In this document: positions 17,815-26,937 of the stretch, one piece after another
Layout: each line of letters begins with the position of its first letter
Numbering within the stretch: position 1 is the first letter of the stretch
DNA from: Amycolatopsis thailandensis
GTDB taxonomy: Bacteria; Actinomycetota; Actinomycetes; Mycobacteriales; Pseudonocardiaceae
NCBI RefSeq assembly: GCF_002234405.1
Contig: NZ_NMQT01000077.1
Location: 1 to 64,000 of the forward strand
Reading direction: 5' to 3'
DNA: 64,000 nt
Notes under the pieces: generated by a model
Database searches by the model: none
What the model was told of the DNA's origin: nothing
The model's input: the letters and a program-made list of their open reading frames with translations, nothing else
Position numbers and translations under genes: made by a program

Positions 17815-19200
17815 TTACAGCGGAGGAAAGAGGACGGAGCGGAGTCCGCCGCGTCCGGAGATACCGAGCTTCCGGTAGACCGTGGACAGGCAGAGTTCCA
17901 CCGTGCGGAGGGAAACGTGCAGCCGTCCTGCGATGTCCTTGTTTCCGAAGCCCAACCTGGCGAGATAGGCGACCCGGAAGTCCTGGCGGCTCAGCTCGCG
18001 GTAACTTCCCCCGTCGCCCCAGTTCCGGAGCGCGGTGTCGATGCGGTCGACCCAGAACCGGTTACCCGATCGGGTGGCGAGGTGCCGTGCCGCGGAGAAG
18101 GCCTGCTCGCCCTCGGCGAAGTGGCGCTCCAGGCTGAGTTTGGCGCCGAAGTCGTACCAGAGGGCCCGCAGGTCGGCGTTCGCTCCGCCGGTTTCCAGCA
18201 GGGCGGCGGCGGTGTGCAGGGGGTCGGCGCCCTCGTAGCTGTCGGTGATGAGGGCGTCCACCCCGAGCGCTCTGCCGATCGGATTGGGAGCGCCCCAGCG
18301 GTTCGCCTCCACGACCTCTTCCCTGGCGAGCGCGAGCGAGATGTCCCGCCGCTCGATGGCGTAGGCGTTCCGGGCCGCGGCCGAGCGCCAGGGAATGACC
18401 GCGGGGTTGATCACGGACCGTTTCAGCAGTTCGCGCCCGCAGGCCATGAAGTCCCCGAACGCAGCCTGCGGGCTGTCGACGGCTTGGTGGAGGAGTCCTC
18501 TCGACCACAGCACCTCGGCACGGTCGCCTTCGTCGTCGAGCGGGCCGGTCAAGCCGTTCCGGCGAAGCAGGTCTCCGGCGTCTTCCAAGGCGCCGAGGTC
18601 GATCAGCGCGGCGACGGTCCAGGCCACCGCCAAGCCGTGCTGCTGGCTGTGCACACCGGCGGCGAGCAGTCCGGTGAACCGATTGGCCGCGGTGGCCGAG
18701 TCCCCGGTCAGGAACGCCACCCTCGCGTGCAGCACCGCCGCCGCGTGGCGATGGCGCTCGGAACCCGACCGTGTGGCGTCGTGCACCGCTCTCGCGCAGT
18801 GCTCCCGCGCGGACTCGAGGTGATCCGCGTACACGAGAGCCAGCACCGCATACCAGAAGGTGCCCACTTCCCAGCGTCCAGGCGAACTCAACGCGGTTTC
18901 CGCGGCTTCGACCGCTTCGTCGAGCTCGCCGATGCGGTTGACCACCGACAGCGCCTGCATGGCGATGGCGCGTTCGTCCGGGACGATCAGCCGTTCCCCG
19001 GCGGGCAAGGACTGGCCCGGCCGGGGGCCACCGGCGACATAGACCAGGTCCGCTAGTTCGGCCGCGATGACGCCGGTGGGTTCGGACTGCAGGAGCCGGA
19101 CGCCTTCCAGTGCGGCGTTGTTCGCTTCACTCCAGCGGCCCAGCCTGGCGAGTTCGGCCAGGGCGCCACGGTTGGGAGCAAGGCGATCGGCGGGTGGCAT
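17815..19200 (-). CDS. LuxR-family transcriptional regulator (B), TPR-like helical N-terminus
   Basis: A 461-residue regulator with a C-terminal LuxR helix-turn-helix (ELSRQDFRVAYLARLG, NKDIAGRLHVSLRTVEL, YRKLGISGRGGLRS). The rest is a helical, TPR-like region with no Walker motifs. It is paralogous to the gene at 43453: both share VAWTV, the pattern NGLTGPLDDEGDRAE against HDFDGPLTDVADEAE, and SVINPAVIPWR against SVHNPAVLPWR. The ATG at 19200 was chosen because GGAGGAG lies six bases upstream; the longer frame to 19311 has no such site. Regulator A lies 103 bp downstream on the same strand. The 190 bp to the divergent gene at 19392 should hold two back-to-back promoters and include GTCACGGAAAGTGAC, a small inverted repeat. 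Confidence 0.88.
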   Translation of the reverse strand: MPPADRLAPNRGALAELARLGRWSEANNAALEGVRLLQSEPTGVIAAELADLVYVAGGPRPGQSLPAGERLIVPDERAIAMQALSVVNRIGELDEAVEAAETALSSPGRWEVGTFWYAVLALVYADHLESAREHCARAVHDATRSGSERHRHAAAVLHARVAFLTGDSATAANRFTGLLAAGVHSQQHGLAVAWTVAALIDLGALEDAGDLLRRNGLTGPLDDEGDRAEVLWSRGLLHQAVDSPQAAFGDFMACGRELLKRSVINPAVIPWRSAAARNAYAIERRDISLALAREEVVEANRWGAPNPIGRALGVDALITDSYEGADPLHTAAALLETGGANADLRALWYDFGAKLSLERHFAEGEQAFSAARHLATRSGNRFWVDRIDTALRNWGDGGSYRELSRQDFRVAYLARLGFGNKDIAGRLHVSLRTVELCLSTVYRKLGISGRGGLRSVLFPPL

Positions 19201-19391
19201 CGCTCCTCCGGGGGTTCGAATCGGGACGGTCCAGCGATGATACCTGTCACGGAAAGTGACGTGAACCGAACCGTCGGTGTTCGATCGGGTGCGCTTTGGG
19301 GCGGGATGCACTGAACGTAAACGCGGAATCGCGCAATGGGCTGACCTCGCTGCCTAAGGTGCTCGAAAAACTTCGGCCGGAGAGGATGAGG

Positions 19392-20021
19392 ATGATCGGC
19401 GAGGAACCGACGGATCCGGAAGGCAGGCTGCTGCTCGTCGACCAGTTCTGGTACCCCGATCCGGATGACGACGAAGAGGACCCGCCGCCGGAGGCGATCA
19501 TCGGGCATTGGCCCGTTTCCGGCGACGGTCAGCTCGGCACCTTCTCGGCGAATACGGACTACCTGCCGTCCGACGAGGAATCCCCGTCGGATCCGCTGGA
19601 CGCGGTGCTGCACATGCTGGTGGACGGCGAAGCGAGGTCGGCGCACCTGCAGGTGATGATGGCCGGCTGTCCGCTCGACGTCGCGATGAACGGCGACGGC
19701 AGGCCGATGGTGCTCAAGGAAGAAGACGGCACCCTGTCGCTGGTGGTGACCACCGGCGACGCCCATCGGGAACGGTTCCGCGCGCCGGACGTCCGGCGAA
19801 CCGATCTCGCGGGTTTGGTGGACATGCTCGGGGAAGAGCACGACGTCGTGCTCAACCCGGGCGGCCCGTCCGCGACGCGGCTCGCCAACGGGTTCGTGCG
19901 CTCGACGGCCGAGTTCGGAGCCGACGAACTGGACGCCATCACCCAGACATTCCGCGACATCGAGCAGCTGGTGATGACCGGATCGGAGTCCGCACTCGAT
20001 CAGGCCGTCGCGACCACCTGA
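19392..20021 (+). CDS. Type VII secretion system-associated protein (paralogue 1)
   Basis: A 209-residue acidic soluble protein. The N-terminal pattern of a Trp/Tyr-Asp-Pro segment (FWYPDPDDD), then PPPEAIIGHWPVSGDG, a Phe-Asn-Tyr segment and DPLDAVLHML, is shared with the gene at 22949 (PPPDAIMGGWAVTADG ... DPVDAVLRAM). I recall this as a family annotated as T7SS-associated in actinomycetes; a role in the cytoplasm as a helper of ESX export is inferred from that and from the nearby mycosin and EccA-like genes. The C-terminal half (DVVLNPGGPSATRLANG) aligns with DVLLNPGSPAAMRVRAD of the paralogue and looks SseB-like. The ATG at 19392 has GGAGAGG six bases upstream; an ATG two codons earlier is possible. 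Confidence 0.72.
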   Translation: MIGEEPTDPEGRLLLVDQFWYPDPDDDEEDPPPEAIIGHWPVSGDGQLGTFSANTDYLPSDEESPSDPLDAVLHMLVDGEARSAHLQVMMAGCPLDVAMNGDGRPMVLKEEDGTLSLVVTTGDAHRERFRAPDVRRTDLAGLVDMLGEEHDVVLNPGGPSATRLANGFVRSTAEFGADELDAITQTFRDIEQLVMTGSESALDQAVATT

Positions 20022-20085
20022 GGTTTCGCCGTCTCCAGTGCGCCGAGTAGGGCTGAAATGAAGTCACACCAACGAAAATCCCTTC

Positions 20086-20544
20086 ATGAGTGAGTACGTA
20101 CTGCCACCGTCCGGCCCGGGCGGCGGGGCCGGCTATTCCACTTGCAGCCATCCGATGGATTTCGCGGTCCTTTGCGTGGTCAACGGACGCGCCGAGGTAC
20201 GAGGGCATTTCAGTTACGACAGCCGGGACCCGTACACGGTTCGGGCCTTCTTCGCGCAAGGCGAGGACGATTTCGTCGAATGGGTCTTCGGGCGTGATCT
20301 GCTGGCCGACGGGCTGCTGAGACCGGCTGGGCACGGCGACATCCGGATCCGGCCGTCGTCCGACGACCACGCGCTGATCGTGATCGAGCTGACCAGCCCG
20401 TTCGGGACCGCGGTGCTCGCCGCGCCGCGCCAGGCGCTGGAGGAGTTCTTGGCGTGCGCCGCCGAAATCGTGCCCTTCGGTGAGGAACACCGGCTGCTGG
20501 ACTGGGATTCGGAGCTGGAGCGCCTGCTCGCCGGAGAGCGCTGA
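20086..20544 (+). CDS. SsgA-family sporulation/cell-division regulator
   Basis: A 152-residue protein with the SsgA-like core: DPYTVRAFFAQGEDD, VEWVFGRDLLADGL, GHGDIRIRPS and a C-terminal FLACAAEIVPFGEE. SsgA-like proteins occur only in morphologically complex actinomycetes and steer septum placement and peptidoglycan processes through FtsZ/SsgB. Most family members begin close to this core; here about 25 Gly/Ser-rich residues precede it. It sits between a T7SS-associated gene (64 bp upstream) and a pseudo-ART gene (155 bp downstream) on the same strand, so it may be expressed with the ESX accessory block. The ATG at 20086 has only a weak ribosome site. Which SALP subgroup it belongs to cannot be told by eye. 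Confidence 0.88.
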   Translation: MSEYVLPPSGPGGGAGYSTCSHPMDFAVLCVVNGRAEVRGHFSYDSRDPYTVRAFFAQGEDDFVEWVFGRDLLADGLLRPAGHGDIRIRPSSDDHALIVIELTSPFGTAVLAAPRQALEEFLACAAEIVPFGEEHRLLDWDSELERLLAGER

Positions 20545-20699
20545 ACGACACCGTGTGTTCGTGAGGGAAGTCCAGCCGATCCCGCGGGTATCCGGGGAAC
20601 GAGGTTCTCCGGCGGCCGGGCCGAGGGCACCATTTCTCGCGGACACGGGGTTTCCCCGCCGTCCGGACGGACTCGTCGGACCTGCCCGAAGGAGCACGT

Positions 20700-22952
20700 G
20701 TGTCCATTTGGAAAAGGCTTCGCGCACGAGCCGGTGCGGGGCCGAGCACCAAGCCCGAAGCCGCGGCCGGGATCGAACGAACCCCCGCCGGTCATGTCGA
20801 GATCGTCCACTTGGCGGGTGCGGTTCCCCATCGGGCCCGTCTGTTCGCGTCGTCGCTGGCGCCGGATCCGCATCACCGCCTGCTGGTCGTCGACCTGCCG
20901 GAGAGCGAGCTGGAAGAACTCGCCGGTGTACTCCCGGTGGGAACGCGAGGAGTGCGCCTGGTTCCCGTCCCGTCGGGGCAGGACCTTTCGTGGGTGGACG
21001 GCCAGTCTCTGGCGGAAACCCTCGGAAGCGCGGTCCTGCTCCCGCACGGGACGGTGCGGCCCTCGCACGCGGGTGTGTCCTTCGACGACCCGCTCACCGA
21101 CGGCCGCTGGGTGCGGTACCGCCCCGGAGCCGAGGCGACCTGGGCGGGCCGGAGGTTGCCGCAGCCGTCCTGGGACGTGCCGGGTTCCTTGGCCGAGACC
21201 CAGGTGCTCGGCAAGGACGTCGTCGCCGAACCGTTGCCGTCGGGCGTCTGGTTGCGGGCGGCGGGCGACGATCGGTGGATCCGCGCCGCCCGGGCCAGGC
21301 TGACTCGCTGGGTGCCTTGCCGGTCCGACGAGATCCTCGTCGCGCTCGGCGCCGAAGGCCTGGCGCCGTTGCCGATCGACGTGGTTTCGCGATGGTGGGA
21401 ATCCCTCGTCGGGCCGCGTCGGGAACTGCTCCGCTTCGTCCAATTCGGACCAGTGCGGACCGCCGCCGGGAAGTCAATGGGACAGGCGCTTTCCGACTCG
21501 ACCGGCGCGGAGATCGTCGTCTACTGCGGCCTGCCGGTGCATTCGGTGAACGGACCCGAAGTCGTCGCGCTGCGGCCCGACGGCTCCCACGGCTGGCCGA
21601 TGTTCGCGCACGCTCTGGCCTACCGGCCACACGGCACCGACGAGACCGGCCCGGTGGCGCCGGTCTTGCGCGCGTACCGGAAACCGATACCGAGGCTGCC
21701 GAAGGTCGCCGCGGGGATCTACCGGTACGACTCGGACACCGTGGTCGAGGTCGTGCCGGCGGGACTGTGGGTCCGTGGCGAGGACGAGCCCGCTTACAGC
21801 GACTTCGTACGTACACTGCCGCCGGACCCGCAGGCGCCGACCGTGTTCCACAACGCGTCGGACGGGGAGATGACCGCGCATCACTGGCAGAGCGCGGAAG
21901 AAGTGGCCGAGAGGCTACGGCAGACCACCGGGGCGGCGGTGCGGGTGGTGCCCACCGACGGCATCGAACCCGCCCCGTCGACCAGTTGGGTGGCTCACCC
22001 CGGAAAACGGGAAGCGTCCGGCGAGCCGAAGATTGCCGCCCCGGTCGCCGAAGAGCAGGCAGAGGCGGAGGAGCCGCTGGTTCTCTTGATGCAGCTCGTC
22101 GGCGGGAACCAGGACGCGGACACCGAAGACGCCGGGTCGCCTGGTCTCGGCATGGCCGTTCTCGAAACGGACCCGCCTGCTGAATCCGACGAAGCCGAAG
22201 ATCCCGAGCCGATCCACGCCGCACCGGACGACGCGTTCGTACCGGAGCAGGGCGCTTCCGCCGACTCCGTGCCGGACCCCGCCCACGATCGCGCGCTCAT
22301 CCGGGAAACCTGGCCGGAGCATTTCGCCGGTGCGGCCGATGCGGAAGACCAGGACGCGTTCACCGATCTGATGGCGGCTCGGTTGCACCTCGGTCCATTG
22401 GGCCGTGAAGCCGGGATGGACGCGACCGGTCCGCTGGCCGCGCTCGGCAGGCGCGCGGCGGAGGGGATCGTCGACCTGCCTCGGCACCGAGGGGCGACGG
22501 CCGCGACGGTCGCCCCGGACAGGGACCAGTGGGCGTCGCTCGACGGGCGTGCCGTCCTGGTCGAGCCGGGCGTCTGTGCGATGTCCCTCGCGCCTCCGCC
22601 GATCGGGGCCGGAACCACCGATCTGCTCGTCTGGTCCATGTCCGGACGGTTGGTGGAACGGCCCGATGGGACAGGGAAGGGGGTCGTCTTCCCGCCGGGG
22701 ACCTCGTTCGCGGTCCTCGACGTCGTCGAACCGGCGGACGGCCTTCGAGGACGAGTGCTGCTGAGGGAACTGAGCGATCGCGAGCTCGAGAAGCGCGCGC
22801 GTTCATTGGACGATCTGATCCTGTCGTCGCTGCGGCAGTCCGCCGAACGCTGGCGCCGGACCGAAGCCGATGAGCCGACGCCGGACGGCGAGGTCGGCCG
22901 CCTGCCGGGCATGTCCACCGGATCCGTGCTCGAAGGGAGCCTCAGCCGATGA
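20700..22952 (+). CDS. Large protein of unknown function with degenerate ADP-ribosyltransferase-like C-terminus (pseudo-ART 1)
   Basis: A 750-residue protein. The N-terminal 440 residues hold repeated modules ending in patterns such as GRWVRYRPG and VVEVVPAGLWVRG, also seen in the gene at 32032. A low-complexity acidic stretch spans about 440-530. Residues about 530-690 resemble the ADP-ribosyltransferase fold: helices with LIRETWPEHF, the pattern VLVEPGVCAMSLAP, a VWSMSGRLVERP strand and GVVFPPGTSFAVLDVV. The catalytic R-S-E set is not evident, as no (Q/E)XE precedes the VVFPPG strand, so activity is unlikely. The GTG start at 20700 has AAGGAG a few bases upstream. The end overlaps the next gene by ATGA, so it is probably co-translated with the second T7SS-associated protein. 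Confidence 0.72.
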   Translation: MSIWKRLRARAGAGPSTKPEAAAGIERTPAGHVEIVHLAGAVPHRARLFASSLAPDPHHRLLVVDLPESELEELAGVLPVGTRGVRLVPVPSGQDLSWVDGQSLAETLGSAVLLPHGTVRPSHAGVSFDDPLTDGRWVRYRPGAEATWAGRRLPQPSWDVPGSLAETQVLGKDVVAEPLPSGVWLRAAGDDRWIRAARARLTRWVPCRSDEILVALGAEGLAPLPIDVVSRWWESLVGPRRELLRFVQFGPVRTAAGKSMGQALSDSTGAEIVVYCGLPVHSVNGPEVVALRPDGSHGWPMFAHALAYRPHGTDETGPVAPVLRAYRKPIPRLPKVAAGIYRYDSDTVVEVVPAGLWVRGEDEPAYSDFVRTLPPDPQAPTVFHNASDGEMTAHHWQSAEEVAERLRQTTGAAVRVVPTDGIEPAPSTSWVAHPGKREASGEPKIAAPVAEEQAEAEEPLVLLMQLVGGNQDADTEDAGSPGLGMAVLETDPPAESDEAEDPEPIHAAPDDAFVPEQGASADSVPDPAHDRALIRETWPEHFAGAADAEDQDAFTDLMAARLHLGPLGREAGMDATGPLAALGRRAAEGIVDLPRHRGATAATVAPDRDQWASLDGRAVLVEPGVCAMSLAPPPIGAGTTDLLVWSMSGRLVERPDGTGKGVVFPPGTSFAVLDVVEPADGLRGRVLLRELSDRELEKRARSLDDLILSSLRQSAERWRRTEADEPTPDGEVGRLPGMSTGSVLEGSLSR

Positions 22953-23536
22953 CCGGGAAGCAGGACACGGCGCCGACCCTGGTCGAGTTGTTCGACGGCG
23001 GCGAGGTGAAGCTGCTGCTCGATCCCGCCTGGGCCGCGGAGAACGAGGACGACGCCGAACCGCCACCGGACGCCATCATGGGCGGCTGGGCCGTGACCGC
23101 CGACGGGATGTGGACCCGGTTCCGGTCCAATCCCGACTACCGGCCGCGGTCCGCCGACGCACCGCTGGATCCGGTGGACGCCGTGCTCCGCGCGATGGCC
23201 CGTGGCACCGGCGAAGACCTCACCGACGACCTGACCACCACGCTGTTCGACACGGTGTTCGGGGTGGCCGTCGACGAAGAGAACGTCGCCCTGGTGCGAA
23301 GCGCGCCGGACGGTGTCTCCTCGGTCCTGGCCACTACCGCGTACGGGCACCGCGGCCTGCTCGATGTTCCCGGCTGGGTGGAGGTGACCCTGCCCCAGTT
23401 GGCGGCCGCCTTGCCCGAAACCGGGGTGGACGTCCTGCTCAATCCCGGATCCCCGGCCGCGATGCGGGTGCGGGCCGACGTGATCAGGGCGACCGCCGAG
23501 TCACCGGACGGTGTCCTCGACACGGAAAAGCGGTGA
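22949..23536 (+). CDS. Type VII secretion system-associated protein (paralogue 2)
   Basis: A 195-residue acidic protein paralogous to the gene at 19392: both have an acidic DPxW/WxDP segment, PPPDAI-GGW-V-ADG, a Phe-x-x-Asn-x-x-Tyr segment, DPVDAVL and DVLLNPGSPAA. No signal peptide or membrane segment is visible, so a cytoplasmic location is expected. Its start codon overlaps the stop of the pseudo-ART gene (ATGA), and it ends one base before the convergent stop of the large LuxR gene at 23538. The assignment to T7SS rests on remembered family naming and on the context. Confidence 0.72.
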   Translation: MTGKQDTAPTLVELFDGGEVKLLLDPAWAAENEDDAEPPPDAIMGGWAVTADGMWTRFRSNPDYRPRSADAPLDPVDAVLRAMARGTGEDLTDDLTTTLFDTVFGVAVDEENVALVRSAPDGVSSVLATTAYGHRGLLDVPGWVEVTLPQLAAALPETGVDVLLNPGSPAAMRVRADVIRATAESPDGVLDTEKR

Positions 23537-23537
23537 A

Positions 23538-26246
23538 TCAGGCGGATGGTGCTCCCGTCTCGAACTCGCCGTTGAGCAAAGCCTTCGACAGTTCGATCCG
23601 TGACCGGTGGCCGGTTCGGGAGGCGAGCCTGCTCAGCCTTCCTTCGACGCTCTTCTCACTGGTGCGCAAGGCCGACGCGAGTTGCTTGTTGCTCAGGCCC
23701 TCGGACATCAGCACCGCGAGCAGATGTTCGTTCTCCGCGACGGCTTCCTGACGTCCGGGCACCGGAATACCGCGTTCACGCATGATGCTGCGGGTCCGCG
23801 CGCGCACGAGCAGGCAACCGTGCGCACCGAGGGTCTCGTAGACCTCGCTGAGCCCGTCAGGATCGGCGACCCCGTGTTTGATCAGCTTGGCCTGGATCTT
23901 GGTCTGTTCGAGCGGCTGCCCGCGTTCACCGCAGCGGCGCAGGCATTCGGCCGCCGCCGCGCGATCACCGGTCACGATCGCGCGGACGAACAGCGCGTGG
24001 ACGATGTTGCGGACGGTCGGGGTGGTTTCCGCGAGCCGTTCGATGTCGGCGAGGCAGCGTTCCGCGGTCGCGCGATCGCCCAGATCGATCGTCAGGTCGG
24101 CCAGCAGGGCCCAGACGAGGTCCAGGCCGATGACGATCCCGCGTGCCTCGGCGTAGGCGAGGGCAGCGCGCACCTTCGCGGCCGCGCTCACCGGATCGCC
24201 GAGCAGGAGGTCGTATTCCGCGTCGGCGAGATCCAGCAGGTGCGCGAGCACGGGGTTCGTCGACCGTGCGTTGGCGAGCAGTTGCCGGGCGGTGGCGAAT
24301 TTCCCGCAGGAGGCCAGCATCGAAACGAGCAGATGGTGCATGCCGCTGTAGCCGGCGTCGAAACCGCCACTGGACCGGTAGGCGAGGGCGCGGCGCGCGA
24401 TGGCGGTCGCCGAGTGGATGTCGCCCTTCAACGCGGAGATCATCACCCGGCTGCTCGGGTGGAGCTCTTCCTCCGGCAGCTCCTCCTCGGCGAGCAGGCT
24501 TTCGGCGGGCCCGAGTTCACCGCTCGTCAGCAAACCCGCGACGTGCAGATTGACCTGCTCGGCGTGATAGCGCCGAACGGTGCGCAGCGGCCACCCTGCC
24601 CGGTCTTCGATGGAGGTCTCGAAGTAGCGCAAGTCGCCGACGCACAGCCGGGCGAAGCTCCGGTGGAGGCTCGCGAACATCGCGGACGTGGTGTTGCCCG
24701 CGGTCCACTGCTCGGCGCCTTCGGCCAGCAGCCGGTCGGTTTCGGCCCAGCGGTCGAGCATGCCGCACGCCAGCGCCCTGGTCACGAGCGTGGCTTCGGG
24801 GGTGCCCGGCCAGTGGTGGTGACCTTCGGCCAAAGTGGACAACGGCTCGGTCCGGGCCAGCCGCCCGAGCGCGACCACTGCCGCGGCCTGGAGTTCCTGC
24901 GCGGTCCCGGCGGAAAGGTGGTCGGCGAAGTTCTCCAGCAACCGCCGCGCCCCGTGCAGGCTTTCGGCGTACTTCCCCCGGGAATGGCAGATCGCCGTAT
25001 GGGTCAGGAGGATCATCATCCGCTGCGAACGGTTCTCGGCCAGTTCGACGGTGGCGCCGAGCCAGCGCAGCGCGACCTCCATCCGGTCTTCACTCGCCGC
25101 CGTGCTCTGCCGGAGCAGGTGCCCGAGAGCGCGCCGCGAGTCGACGAGCTTGCCCGCGTCGACCACGCGGTCGCTCAGGTAGTCGGCATCCGTACAGACT
25201 GCCGCACCCGTCCAGACCGCGGTGACCGCCTTCGCCGCGAACTGCTGCTTCGTGCAGGGCCCCATCCCCGCGATCAGCGAGGAGGCGATCTGCGGGATCA
25301 CGAATCGCCACCCGCCGTCCGCCCCCTTGTGCAGAACGCCGTGGCGGCGCAGGATTTCGAGGTCGCGGATCACTGCCTCCTCCGCCACCTCAAGCGCTTC
25401 GGCGGCCAGTACGGGCATGTCGGGCCCGAGGGGAGCGAGGACGGCCGCGGCTTCGGCGGTGCCGAGCACACTCGGACCGAGTCCCGCGCACATCTCGGTT
25501 ATCCCTCCGCGTGTCATCGGCGCGCCGGCTCGCGGAGCGGGCACCAGGTAGGCCCGTTTGTCCACGACCCTGACCTGGCCGAGCCGTTCGAGGTGCTCGT
25601 AGGCCTCGCGGAAGGCCGCGCGGACCCCGCGGCTCTGCGCGTGCAGGAAATCGACCAGTTCGGGTTCCGGGAGCACACTCGCCGTCGAGGTCACCTCCCG
25701 GCCGATCTCCGTCCTCGACATCGGACGCATCCGGAAATGCCGCACGAGACCGGATTTCCGGAGCTCGTCCACCGCTTCCGAGGCCACCGGCTCCAGCACG
25801 GGGGTCCGGACAGCGCACACGCAGCGGATCGTGCCGCTCGCCGCGCGGCGGGTCAGGGCGGAGAGGATCGCGAGTGAGTCGGGGTCGACCCAGTGCGCGT
25901 CGTCGATCAGCAGGAACGACCGGCCGCCGGGCTGCTGCAGGGAAGCCAGCAACGCCGCCGCCGCCCGTTCGGCCACCGCCTGATCGGACCGAGCCCCCGT
26001 CACCGGGCCGAAGGAGGCCAGAGTCGGCTCCCGGGGAACGGACACCGAATCGGTCGCGCCGGTCCTGAACAGCAACGGCAGCACGTCCCCGCGCGCGGTG
26101 AACCGGACGGCGGAAACCCGGCCCCCGTCCTCGCGCACCCGGGTACCGAGTTCGGCGAGCGCCGTCGTGCGACCGGCGCCGGCCCGGCCGGTCACCAGCA
26201 CGAGCGGCTCATCGGATTCGTTTACGGTATCGAACAGATCCTCCAC
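23538..26246 (-). CDS. Large ATP-binding LuxR-family regulator (LAL 1) with Lys-to-Arg Walker A change
   Basis: A 902-residue STAND/LAL-type regulator. A P-loop region lies at about residues 15-30 (VLVTGRAGAGRTTAL), Walker B at FLLIDDAHWVD, then a long TPR-like helical region, and a C-terminal helix-turn-helix (LSNKQLASALRTSEKSVEGRLSRL). The Walker A lysine is replaced by Arg (GxxGxGRT), which usually abolishes or weakens nucleotide hydrolysis. The N-terminus is short: the first start in this frame is the GTG at 26246, close to the P-loop, and no ATG or GTG lies in the open upstream codons. It is divergent from the related LAL 2 gene at 26938, and its 3' end abuts the convergent gene at 22949-23536. 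Confidence 0.88.
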   Translation of the reverse strand: MEDLFDTVNESDEPLVLVTGRAGAGRTTALAELGTRVREDGGRVSAVRFTARGDVLPLLFRTGATDSVSVPREPTLASFGPVTGARSDQAVAERAAAALLASLQQPGGRSFLLIDDAHWVDPDSLAILSALTRRAASGTIRCVCAVRTPVLEPVASEAVDELRKSGLVRHFRMRPMSRTEIGREVTSTASVLPEPELVDFLHAQSRGVRAAFREAYEHLERLGQVRVVDKRAYLVPAPRAGAPMTRGGITEMCAGLGPSVLGTAEAAAVLAPLGPDMPVLAAEALEVAEEAVIRDLEILRRHGVLHKGADGGWRFVIPQIASSLIAGMGPCTKQQFAAKAVTAVWTGAAVCTDADYLSDRVVDAGKLVDSRRALGHLLRQSTAASEDRMEVALRWLGATVELAENRSQRMMILLTHTAICHSRGKYAESLHGARRLLENFADHLSAGTAQELQAAAVVALGRLARTEPLSTLAEGHHHWPGTPEATLVTRALACGMLDRWAETDRLLAEGAEQWTAGNTTSAMFASLHRSFARLCVGDLRYFETSIEDRAGWPLRTVRRYHAEQVNLHVAGLLTSGELGPAESLLAEEELPEEELHPSSRVMISALKGDIHSATAIARRALAYRSSGGFDAGYSGMHHLLVSMLASCGKFATARQLLANARSTNPVLAHLLDLADAEYDLLLGDPVSAAAKVRAALAYAEARGIVIGLDLVWALLADLTIDLGDRATAERCLADIERLAETTPTVRNIVHALFVRAIVTGDRAAAAECLRRCGERGQPLEQTKIQAKLIKHGVADPDGLSEVYETLGAHGCLLVRARTRSIMRERGIPVPGRQEAVAENEHLLAVLMSEGLSNKQLASALRTSEKSVEGRLSRLASRTGHRSRIELSKALLNGEFETGAPSA

Positions 26247-26937
26247 GCCGAGAATCGTCGCCGACGAAGAGGTGGCTTCGAGCCGTTCCTCGCCGCGAGA
26301 AGTGAAAATTTCCGGCGATTCTGCCCCTAGGAACGCCGGATGGATTCCCGTGAAGGACTTGGCCCGTTGGAAAAAAGGGCGATTTCGTTCGCTGCGAACT
26401 CGTTCCTTCGGTCACCGATATTCGTTTTCCGGTAGATCGTCCCATGGGGTCGGAGAATTTTCCCACCAGACGAGACATGGATTTTGCCTGGTCGGTGTCT
26501 CGGCCCATACTGCGTTCCGGGACCTGATTCCCTGTGCCCTGGAAGAGGGGTGCGGGACAAGTGGCCGAGGTGATCGAATAGCATGGCTTGTCGTTGGTGG
26601 GAGCAGGAAACCAAGCCGAAACGTCGCGCCAAGTCCGCGAAAGGATGCGGATGCCGGACAGTTCCTGTGTCACCGTCGCCGGCCGAGGTGACGGCGTCGG
26701 GTGCCCTTCGTGTTTTCGGTGAAATAGCTCTTTTCTCGAAGGTGGCGTGTCGATCCGATGGCAGCTCGGAGTAGCTCGTCTGGGCATCAGGAGCGTCTCC
26801 GGTGCTTTTTCATCCATCGGTTCTGCCCGAAAGAGCATCGGCCGGGCCTGCGGATGCCGATTTCGGCGGATAGAGATTTACTTGAGTCGTGGGTGGTGTG
26901 CTGGATATCCGGGTGATGTAGCGGAAAGGACCATGGG
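26247..26937. promoter_or_regulatory. Divergent regulatory region between the two LAL regulators
   Basis: This 690-bp stretch lies between two divergently transcribed large regulators. It is visibly richer in A and T than its surroundings (for example 26400-26480 and 26700-26760). The open frames inside it have no recognisable product. I infer that it holds the promoters and operators of both genes. No clear long palindrome was found by eye. Confidence 0.5.

Noticed and set aside
20700..22952. Active ADP-ribosylating toxin
   Set aside because: The fold-like strand order is there, but no (Q/E)XE motif or clear catalytic Arg and Ser is seen.
23607..25877. 756-codon plus-strand frame opposite LAL 1
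   Set aside because: It is the antisense of a well-supported regulator and shows no domain.
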